Shown: one piece after another, positions 6,759-12,796 of the stretch | Numbering within the stretch: position 1 is the stretch's first letter | Layout: every line of letters begins with the position of its first letter | Origin: Candidatus Stahliibacteriota bacterium | GTDB taxonomy: Bacteria > Hydrothermota > Tepidihabitantia > B3-TA06 | Assembly (NCBI GenBank): GCA_030670165.1 | Contig: DAOVCF010000024.1 | Location: 1 to 14,612 of the forward strand | DNA: 14,612 nt | Direction of reading: 5' to 3' | Notes under the pieces: model-generated | Told to the model about the DNA's origin: nothing | Databases searched by the model: none | What the model saw: the letters and a program-made list of their open reading frames with translations, nothing else | Translations under genes and position numbers: made by a program

Positions 6759-7877
6759 ATGAGTAACGTAAATTCCGAACCGAAAGATAAGTCTGATGCC
6801 TTAAGGTTTCTTGAGCGTCTTGCTCATATTGCCGAGGAGAAAAAAGAACTTGAAGCCAGACTGACCGATCGGGCAGTGCTTTCTGATCCAAAGGAGCTCA
6901 AAAGAACCTCCTATCGGTACAAGAGATGCGAGCAGATACTCTCACTTGGAGAGCGTCTGCAAAACATCCTCAATGAGATAGAGGCCGCCGAGGAGATGCT
7001 TTTGGCAGGGGAAGAAGACGAAGATTTCCTGGATGGAATTCGGGTGGAGATTGCTAATCTTGAGAGGAAAAGGGATCTGCTGACAAGCGAGCTGCGTGCC
7101 TTGCTGATTCCACCCGACGAGCGCTGGCAGCGCAACTGCATCATTGAGATACGAGCCGCCGCCGGCGGAGACGAAGCGACCCTCTTTGTCAGCGACCTTT
7201 ACCGCATGTATTTCCGTTACATCGAGCGCAGGGAATGGGGTCAGGAGGTATTTTCTTCGAACGCAACACAGATAGGCGGCCTCAAGGAGATCATCTTTCT
7301 TGTTAAAGGGGAGGAAGCCTTCCGTTACATGCGGTTCGAGTCAGGGGTACACCGGGTGCAGCGGGTGCCCGAGACCGAGGCCTCAGGCCGCATCCATACA
7401 TCAACCGCCACCGTGGCGGTATTGCCCGAAGCCGAGGAGAAGGATGTCGAGATCGATCCCAAGAATCTTGTGATAGAAACCTTCCACGCATCCGGAAAAG
7501 GCGGCCAGCACGTGAACGTTACCGACTCAGCTGTACGCATCAGGCATAAACCCACCGGGCTTTCGGTAAGCTGCCAGGATGAACGTTCACAGCACCAGAA
7601 CCGGGCAAAGGCGATGCGCATCTTAAGGGCAAGGCTGCAGGAGCTGATGCGAGCAAAAGAAGAGACCAAACAGGGAGCCGAACGCAGGGTGCAGATAGGC
7701 ACTGGGGAGAGAAGCGAGAAGATCAGAACATACAACTTCCCGCAGAACCGGGTAACCGATCACCGCATCAAGGTAAGTCTTTACAGGCTCGGCGAGATAC
7801 TTGCAGGTGACCTATACGAGTTTCATAATCTGTTACTTGAAGAGGAGGCGCGGCGATATGCAGAAGACAGCGCTTGA
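6759..7877 (+). CDS. prfA: Peptide chain release factor 1
   Basis: RF1 (372 residues) reads UAA and UAG in the ribosomal A site and triggers peptide release. The stop-codon-reading tripeptide is P-E-T at 204-206, within RVQRVPETEASGRIHTS; this is the P-x-T type of RF1 and not the S-P-F of RF2. The catalytic G-G-Q is at 248-250 (HASGKGGQHVNVTDSAVRI). The N-terminal helical domain is at about 1-110 and the C-terminal domain follows 290. Length is slightly above the usual 355-360 because of an N-terminal extension of about 10-15 residues. The start is constrained: an in-frame TAA at 6747-6749 excludes anything upstream, yet no Shine-Dalgarno is visible before ATG 6759. Its 3' end overlaps prmC by 20 nt. 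Confidence 0.97.
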   Translation: MSNVNSEPKDKSDALRFLERLAHIAEEKKELEARLTDRAVLSDPKELKRTSYRYKRCEQILSLGERLQNILNEIEAAEEMLLAGEEDEDFLDGIRVEIANLERKRDLLTSELRALLIPPDERWQRNCIIEIRAAAGGDEATLFVSDLYRMYFRYIERREWGQEVFSSNATQIGGLKEIIFLVKGEEAFRYMRFESGVHRVQRVPETEASGRIHTSTATVAVLPEAEEKDVEIDPKNLVIETFHASGKGGQHVNVTDSAVRIRHKPTGLSVSCQDERSQHQNRAKAMRILRARLQELMRAKEETKQGAERRVQIGTGERSEKIRTYNFPQNRVTDHRIKVSLYRLGEILAGDLYEFHNLLLEEEARRYAEDSA

Positions 7878-8682
7878 AGAAGCCCGCTCGGCTTCTCTGA
7901 AGATTGACTGGCATGAAAGGCTCCTTTTGCTTGAATGCGTTGCCGCAAGATCGCTGCCCACGCTGATCGCCAGGAAGGAACCGCTCGATCCCGACCAGTC
8001 AAGCCGTCTGTCTAATCTCATCGAGCAGCGCGAGAAGGGAGTACCACTTCAGCTTTTGCTCGGGACAGCCGCGTTTCTTGATTTCGAGGTAGAAGTCAGA
8101 CCGGAGGTTTTCATACCAAGACCGGAGACGGCCCAGCTGGTGGAGCGAACCCTCGCTGAGCTAAACGAAGATCCAGGGTTGATCATGGAGCTGGGTACGG
8201 GCACGGGCGCAATCGCAATAGCCCTGGCGCAAAGGTTCCCAGGTGCCCGCCTGATCGCAACCGACCTGGCCCCTGTTGCTTTGAGATTGGCTGAGCGTAA
8301 CGCAGAAAGAATGAAGGAGCATATTCAATTCGTCATGGGCAATCTCTTTGGGTTTGAGTGTGCCTCAAGGCTTGAGGGAAAGCTGGATCTTTTGATCTCC
8401 AATCCTCCTTACATACCGACCGGTCTTCTTGCAAAGCTTCCACCAGAGGTTCGCAACTTCGACCCTCTCATATCTCTTGACGGCGGGTCCGATGGCTTCA
8501 GGATTGTAAAAAGGATCCTTGATGAAACGGAAAGGTTCCTTGCCCCTAAAGGACTTGCGGCCCTTGAGATAGACCCACTGCTTTCGGAGCCCCTTAAGCG
8601 CTACGCCGAAACCTCACCACTGCAGTTTAAGAGGGGGGTTGACAGTTACGGAAATCTGCGTTTCCTGTTCGTGAGGAGATAA
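7858..8682 (+). CDS. prmC: Release factor glutamine N5-methyltransferase
   Basis: PrmC methylates the Gln of the GGQ motif of RF1 and RF2 using S-adenosylmethionine, which speeds peptide release. The chosen start is ATG 7858, with GAGGAGG 9 nt upstream inside the end of prfA; a TTG in the same frame at 7801 is unsupported. The protein has 274 residues. The N-terminal helical substrate-binding domain spans about 1-75, with FIPRPETAQLVE at 85-96. The SAM-binding motif E-L-G-T-G-T-G-A-I-A-I-A-L-A is at 111-124. The catalytic and substrate-binding N-P-P-Y is at 182-185. The pairing with prfA is a classic operon arrangement and supports both calls. The stop TAA overlaps the next ATG by one base, implying translational coupling. 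Confidence 0.95.
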   Translation: MQKTALEEARSASLKIDWHERLLLLECVAARSLPTLIARKEPLDPDQSSRLSNLIEQREKGVPLQLLLGTAAFLDFEVEVRPEVFIPRPETAQLVERTLAELNEDPGLIMELGTGTGAIAIALAQRFPGARLIATDLAPVALRLAERNAERMKEHIQFVMGNLFGFECASRLEGKLDLLISNPPYIPTGLLAKLPPEVRNFDPLISLDGGSDGFRIVKRILDETERFLAPKGLAALEIDPLLSEPLKRYAETSPLQFKRGVDSYGNLRFLFVRR

Positions 8683-9482
8683 TGAAGATAGCGGTAGTAT
8701 ACAACAAGAACAAACCCAACGCTACTGAGATACTTGAGCGTCTCAAGAGATGGGCCAAGGATAACGGGCACGAACTTCTGATCTCTTCCCCTCTTGATGA
8801 GTCGGTGGATTTTCTTTTAGCCCTTGGCGGCGACGGCACTATGCTTCGGGCGGTTCGCGAGGCGGGTGAATTAGAAGCACCGATAATGGGTATAAACCTG
8901 GGCGGGCTTGGTTTCCTTACCGCGTTTCAGTCGGTAGATCTCAAACAGGCGCTGGACGACCTCTCTTGCAAGCGGGTACGGATAGAGGAACGGATGCTGC
9001 TTTGTGTAAAGTGTAAGAACGAGGAGTTCTTCGCGCTCAACGATGCAACCTTCAACGTGGGTTCGGAGGCGCGCGTGATCGAGCTTTCCACCTACTTAAA
9101 CGGTGAGTTTTTAACGCGCTTCACCGGCGACGGTTTGATCGTCTCCACGCCTACCGGTTCCACCGCCTACTCGCTTGCCGCGGGCGGGCCTATACTTGAT
9201 CCAAGGCTTGAGGCGATTATCCTCACCCCTATCTGTCCGCACGCCCTATCGGCAAGACCCATGCTGGTCCCGCCCAACTACACGGTAACGGTAGAGGTAG
9301 GCTCCAAGAATCCTCCGGTGACCCTCACAACCGACGGTCAGGAAAGACGCCAGTTGGAGACCGGAGAGAAGGTCACGTTCTCCAAGGCTAAACGTCACGC
9401 CCGGATCATAATGCCCCAAGATGTTTCGTTCTTCCAGATCCTTCGTCACAAGATGCGCTGGGGAGGCCGGCCTGATGCTTGA
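8682..9482 (+). CDS. nadK: NAD kinase
   Basis: NAD kinase phosphorylates NAD to NADP with ATP or polyphosphate in the cytosol. The protein has 266 residues. The family motif G-G-D-G-T is at 49-53, followed by MLRAVRE. N-D-A at 120-122, T-G-D-G at 148-151, S-T-P-T-G-S-T-A-Y-S at 155-164 and D-G-Q at 218-220 follow in the expected order. Length is slightly short of the typical 280-300, with a compact N-terminal domain. The start ATG overlaps the prmC stop in TAATG and the coding end overlaps recN by 8 nt, so it is in the middle of a coupled operon. Confidence 0.96.
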   Translation: MKIAVVYNKNKPNATEILERLKRWAKDNGHELLISSPLDESVDFLLALGGDGTMLRAVREAGELEAPIMGINLGGLGFLTAFQSVDLKQALDDLSCKRVRIEERMLLCVKCKNEEFFALNDATFNVGSEARVIELSTYLNGEFLTRFTGDGLIVSTPTGSTAYSLAAGGPILDPRLEAIILTPICPHALSARPMLVPPNYTVTVEVGSKNPPVTLTTDGQERRQLETGEKVTFSKAKRHARIIMPQDVSFFQILRHKMRWGGRPDA

Positions 9483-11160
9483 ACGGTTGTGTGTGCGTAA
9501 CTTCGCCCTGATCGACGAGCTGGAGCTTAACCTCTCCCCGGGTTTAAATATCCTGACCGGAGAGACGGGAACGGGTAAATCGATTCTTCTCGGCGCGCTC
9601 TCGGTAGTGCTGGGCGAGCGCATCACCGAAGATCTTTTCCGCACCGACGGCGTGCCACTCGAAGTAGAAGCATGCCTCCACGCCAAGAATCTTAAACTGC
9701 CAGGATGGATTGAGGCGGAAGATGATCTCCTCTTGATCTGGCGTAAAGCGAAGTGCGGAAAGCGACCGCAAAACTTCGTCAACGATCGGCAAATTACCCA
9801 AACCGCTCTCGCAGAACTCGGAGACGGTCTGGTAGATATCCACGGCCAGCATCAGCACCAGTTACTCTTAAAAACATCCACACATAGCGAGTTCCTGGAC
9901 GCCTACGGCGGATTGAAAAACTTAAAGACAAGCTATTCTTTCAAATTCAACGATTACTACAGAACGGTTAACACTATCAAAAAACTCAAACAAGACCTCG
10001 AAAGACGCACAGAGCAGCGCGATTTCCTTGCCTTCCAGCTTTCAGAAATTGAAAAGCTCGACCCAAAACCGGGTGAGGTGACAGAACTCAAGAAAGAACA
10101 GGAGCTTCTGGCCTCTGCCGAACGCAGGGCCGAGATGGCAGGCCGGTTGATTGAGCTGATCTCCGAGCAGGAAGCATCGATCCTTGAAGGACTGGCACTT
10201 GCCACACAGATGCTTAAGGATCTGGCTGCGCTGGACCCTTCACTTCAGGAAGCCTTGAAAACACTGGAAGATGGGGGAATCGCTGCAGACGAAGTATGGC
10301 GAATCCTGGTACGATACCGCTCCTCAATCGAGTACTCGCCACAGCGCCTCGAGGAGATAAACGAGCGTCTGTTTGCCTTCGAGAAACTGTGCCGCAAGCA
10401 TAACGTGGATGATGAGGGGCTTATTAAATTGACGAGCGAACTGAAGACCAAGCTTTCCTCCATCGAGCTGGATGCCGAGGAGATAATAAAACTTGAGAAA
10501 GCCGAAGACGAACTCCGGAAGAAACTTCTCCATCTCGCACGCACGCTCTCGGAAGCACGCAGAAGAACCAAGGAAAGCTTCGAACAAGCAGTGGAAGCTA
10601 ATCTGGAAACACTGGCTATGCCAAAGGCACGCTTGGTTGTTGAATTCTTAAAAACAGAAGACCCCGATGGCCTGTACGAGAAGAACGGTATTCGATACCG
10701 TCTCACTGAAAACGGTCTCGAAGATACGCAGTTTCTCTTCTCCGCCAACCCGGGTGAGGCACCGAAGCCTTTGACACGGATAGCCTCGGGCGGTGAGCTT
10801 TCACGTATCATGCTTGCACTCAAAACCGTGCTTGTGGATTCAGACCAGGTGCCGGTGCTGATATTCGACGAAATTGATGTTGGTATCGGCGGAAGCACCG
10901 CAGAAACGGTAGGCAAACGCCTCAAGGAGCTTGCCAGAAAGAAGCAAATCCTTCTCGTAACCCACCTTCCCCAAATCGCACGCTATGCAGACCGCCACTT
11001 CCGGGTAACCAAAGAGGTCAAGAAAGGAAGAACCATCACCCGCATCAAAGCGTTGAACAAGAAAGGGCGTGTGGAGGAGCTTGCACGTATGCTTGGCGGA
11101 GAGGAGATTACCGATACCGTGCTCGCACACGCAAGGGAACTCCTCCAAGACACCGAATGA
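9475..11160 (+). CDS. recN: DNA repair protein RecN
   Basis: RecN is an SMC-like ATPase that acts early in double-strand-break repair, probably by tethering DNA ends. ATG 9475, with GGGAGG 8 nt upstream, gives the usual N-terminus MLERLCVRNFALIDELEL; an in-frame ATG at 9421 lies inside nadK and is rejected. The protein has 561 residues, normal for the family. The Walker A motif G-E-T-G-T-G-K-S is at 29-36. Two coiled-coil arms span about 150-380 (long Glu/Lys/Leu-rich stretches). The ABC signature A-S-G-G-E-L-S is near 437-443. The Walker B motif V-L-I-F-D-E-I-D-V-G-I-G-G has Asp465 and Glu466. The TGA stop overlaps the next ATG by 4 nt. Confidence 0.97.
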   Translation: MLERLCVRNFALIDELELNLSPGLNILTGETGTGKSILLGALSVVLGERITEDLFRTDGVPLEVEACLHAKNLKLPGWIEAEDDLLLIWRKAKCGKRPQNFVNDRQITQTALAELGDGLVDIHGQHQHQLLLKTSTHSEFLDAYGGLKNLKTSYSFKFNDYYRTVNTIKKLKQDLERRTEQRDFLAFQLSEIEKLDPKPGEVTELKKEQELLASAERRAEMAGRLIELISEQEASILEGLALATQMLKDLAALDPSLQEALKTLEDGGIAADEVWRILVRYRSSIEYSPQRLEEINERLFAFEKLCRKHNVDDEGLIKLTSELKTKLSSIELDAEEIIKLEKAEDELRKKLLHLARTLSEARRRTKESFEQAVEANLETLAMPKARLVVEFLKTEDPDGLYEKNGIRYRLTENGLEDTQFLFSANPGEAPKPLTRIASGGELSRIMLALKTVLVDSDQVPVLIFDEIDVGIGGSTAETVGKRLKELARKKQILLVTHLPQIARYADRHFRVTKEVKKGRTITRIKALNKKGRVEELARMLGGEEITDTVLAHARELLQDTE

Positions 11161-11801
11161 TCCGTAACACCCATAACACCCGTAACACCCGTACCCATAA
11201 CACACCCCGTAACACACCCACTGACACCCTCCCGGATGCAGCGCCACAGGCGGTTAAAAACCCATGGCGATTCTGGACTATCCCCAATATCCTTTCCATT
11301 ATTCGACTCGCTATGCTTGCGCCAACGGTCTGGGCGCTGGTTACCCGACATAACCTTTTGGCCTTCATCCTGTTCGTGGCATCTTCCGTCACCGACACCC
11401 TGGACGGCTGGGTTGCCCGCCGCCTCAAACAAGAAAGCGAGTGGGGCAAGATACTCGATCCCATCGCGGACAAGCTCACCCTGAACACCCTTGCCATGAT
11501 AATGGCATTCCAGGGACGCATACCCCTATTTCTCGCTCTCATAGTACTGGTAAGGGATGCAATTATTCTGGGAGGCGGTCTTGTGCTCTTGACCTCAAGA
11601 ACCTTCGTGCCTCAATCCAACTGGCCGGGCAAGGTTACCGGCTTTGCGTTCTTTGCCATGCTCTGCGCCGGCCTGCTTGACGCACGCTGGCTTCTTCGTG
11701 GATTCCTTGTCCCGCTGGTCACCGTCCTGGTGTTCATAACCGTTGTCGTATATACCCACACTTTTTTTCAACGCCTGAATCAGAAGTCCAAGGAGGAATA
11801 A
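11157..11801 (+). CDS. pgsA: CDP-alcohol phosphatidyltransferase, probably phosphatidylglycerophosphate synthase
   Basis: This protein has 214 residues and is a polytopic inner-membrane enzyme. It carries the full family motif D-x2-D-G-x2-A-R-x8-G-x3-D-x3-D at 80-105 (Asp80, Asp83, Gly84, Ala87, Arg88, Gly97, Asp101, Asp105). The N-terminal N-P-W-R-F-W-T-I-P-N-I-L-S at 35-47 and the length favour PgsA, which makes phosphatidylglycerophosphate from CDP-diacylglycerol and glycerol 3-phosphate. A related transferase cannot be excluded. About 34 extra residues precede the normal start. Residues 1-24 are an Asn/Thr/Arg-rich leader encoded by 9-bp repeats CCGTAACAC (RNT-HNT-RNT). No other in-frame ATG precedes the conserved region, and the ATG sits in the usual ATGA overlap with recN, so the leader is probably translated. 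Confidence 0.88.
   Translation: MIRNTHNTRNTRTHNTPRNTPTDTLPDAAPQAVKNPWRFWTIPNILSIIRLAMLAPTVWALVTRHNLLAFILFVASSVTDTLDGWVARRLKQESEWGKILDPIADKLTLNTLAMIMAFQGRIPLFLALIVLVRDAIILGGGLVLLTSRTFVPQSNWPGKVTGFAFFAMLCAGLLDARWLLRGFLVPLVTVLVFITVVVYTHTFFQRLNQKSKEE
11162..11218 (+). repeat. Tandem 9-bp repeat (CCGTAACAC) inside the pgsA start
   Basis: There are units at 11162-11170, 11171-11179 (CCATAACAC) and 11180-11188, then degenerate copies to about 11218. The unit is the reverse complement of GTGTTACGG, seen in tandem at 5920-5961. The period of 9 keeps the pgsA frame open and encodes repeated R/H-N-T. Confidence 0.85.
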
Positions 11802-11803
11802 GT

Positions 11804-12433
11804 ATGCTGATACTTGTCGTAAGCGATCTACATGGCCATTCTGCAGAGCCTTTAGTAGGGATTGAAGGTGTGGATCTTCTGTTGATGCTTGGAGATGTAA
11901 CAACGGGTGCCGGTCTTGAAAAAACCAAGGAGCGGATTGGGACCCTGCGAGGAGCCTATCCCGCACTTTATGTGATCCCCGGGAACTGGGAACGACCCCA
12001 ATCCTCGGAATGGCTGAAAGAAGAAGAGATAAGCCTTGATGGAGAAGCAGTGCGATTTGACGGACTCCTTCTCTTCGGTCTGGGCGGCTCGATACCTACA
12101 CCGTTCAACACACCGAACGAGTATACTGAGGAAGAATTGCAAGAAAAGCTTAACTCCTGTCCTGAACCTGGGAATGGTGAACGGCTGGTGATCTGCTCGC
12201 ACAATCCCCCATACGGGGCCTGCGACAAGGTGTTTTTAGGCAAGCACGTGGGATCGAAGGCGCTGAGGACTTTTATAGACCAACGTAAACCTGACCTGGT
12301 ACTCTGCGGACACATCCATGAGGCGCGTGGGATCGAGCAACTGGGATCAACCATCGTTCTTAACACAGGCACCGCCCCAAAGCACTACGCGCTGATCAAC
12401 ATAGCAGAAGAGATCTCGATACAACTTAACTGA
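11804..12433 (+). CDS. Calcineurin-like metallophosphoesterase
   Basis: This protein has 209 residues. It starts 2 nt after the pgsA stop, with AGGAGG inside the end of pgsA. The dinuclear metal-site motifs are in order: D-L-H (Asp8, His10), G-D (Asp31), G-N (Asn61), the histidine of S-H-N-P-P-Y-G (His133) and G-H-I-H (His170, His172). Length and simple architecture fit the small YfcE/MJ0936-like or TT1561-like phosphodiesterases. The substrate is not predictable from sequence. G-N-W-E replaces the more common G-N-H/C-D, which leaves the Asn ligand intact. It appears to be the last gene of the prfA operon, as a hairpin follows at 12479-12499. Confidence 0.9.
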   Translation: MLILVVSDLHGHSAEPLVGIEGVDLLLMLGDVTTGAGLEKTKERIGTLRGAYPALYVIPGNWERPQSSEWLKEEEISLDGEAVRFDGLLLFGLGGSIPTPFNTPNEYTEEELQEKLNSCPEPGNGERLVICSHNPPYGACDKVFLGKHVGSKALRTFIDQRKPDLVLCGHIHEARGIEQLGSTIVLNTGTAPKHYALINIAEEISIQLN

Positions 12434-12478
12434 GTAATAAAAAAACAATCTGAGGATTGGCGTCGTGTTAACTGCGAT

Positions 12479-12499
12479 CTTTTGCCTGCGGGGCAAAAG
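12479..12499 (+). terminator. Hairpin downstream of the prfA operon
   Basis: CTTTTGCC (12479-12486) pairs with GGCAAAAG (12492-12499) around a 5-nt loop, 46 nt after the stop at 12433. The following GAGCACTATTTATT is only weakly T-rich, so intrinsic termination is plausible but unproven. Confidence 0.45.
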
Positions 12500-12533
12500 G
12501 AGCACTATTTATTCCGACAACGGATAAAGAAGG

Positions 12534-12550
12534 CTACCGACCGGTCGTAG
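12534..12550 (-). terminator. Inverted repeat after the small Cys-rich gene
   Basis: Read on the minus strand, CTACGACC/GGTCGGTAG forms a near-perfect stem with one bulged base, just after the stop codon at 12553. It is followed by CCTTCTTTATCC. It is a weak terminator candidate. Confidence 0.35.
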
Positions 12551-12552
12551 GT

Positions 12553-12693
12553 TCACTCATCTTCCAGGGTAAAATAACAAGCCGGCAGCTCTTCCTGCGA
12601 ACGATGGTAAGCTATGCACTCGCAGCATTTCCTCTTGCGCGAGCACGGTTCGTAGGTGCAGCTGCACTCGATCTGAGAATCGCATTCGTTCAT
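12553..12693 (-). CDS. Small Cys-rich protein, DUF6485-like
   Basis: This 46-residue protein has ATG 12693 preceded by AAGGAGAAG. It has eight cysteines at 4, 10, 12, 17, 23, 24, 26 and 39, in the pattern E-C-S-C-T-Y-E-P-C-S and K-C-C-E-C-I-A-Y-H-R, then E-L-P-A-C-Y-F near the end. This matches my memory of the small uncharacterised DUF6485 family, whose Cys pattern suggests metal (zinc or iron-sulfur) binding; the function is unknown. There is no signal peptide, so it is cytosolic. It has its own promoter, back to back with that of the FG-GAP gene, and is convergent with the prfA operon. Confidence 0.85.
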   Translation of the reverse strand: MNECDSQIECSCTYEPCSRKRKCCECIAYHRSQEELPACYFTLEDE

Positions 12694-12715
12694 CTTCTCC
12701 TTCCTTTGTGATTCA

Positions 12716-12743
12716 ATCCTATCCTAAAGTGGTACGCTGTCAA
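12716..12743 (-). promoter_or_regulatory. Promoter of the small Cys-rich protein
   Basis: On the minus strand, TTGACA (12743-12738) and TAGGAT (12721-12716) are separated by 16 nt. This leaves a 22-nt leader to the ATG at 12693 that carries the ribosome site. Confidence 0.7.
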
Positions 12744-12746
12744 GCC

Positions 12747-12774
12747 TTGAAACCGAATAAAGCCTGCTTATACT
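12747..12774 (+). promoter_or_regulatory. Promoter of the FG-GAP protein
   Basis: TTGAAA (12747-12752) and TATACT (12769-12774) are separated by 16 nt, 22 nt before the ATG at 12797. Its -35 box is only 3 nt from the -35 box of the divergent promoter. Confidence 0.7.
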
Positions 12775-12796
12775 CTGGGAAAACCCTGGAGGTCTG

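Noticed and set aside
7801..7857. Extended TTG start for prmC
   Set aside because: The extra residues have no family similarity. ATG 7858 has GAGGAGG at proper distance.
9421..9474. Earlier ATG for recN
   Set aside because: It adds 18 residues inside nadK. ATG 9475 gives the conserved MLERL...NFALID start and has GGGAGG.
10840..11247. Minus-strand frame rich in Cys-Tyr-Gly repeats
   Set aside because: It is the complement of the CCGTAACAC array plus antisense recN, without a ribosome site. The C-Y-G pattern comes from the 9-bp repeat.
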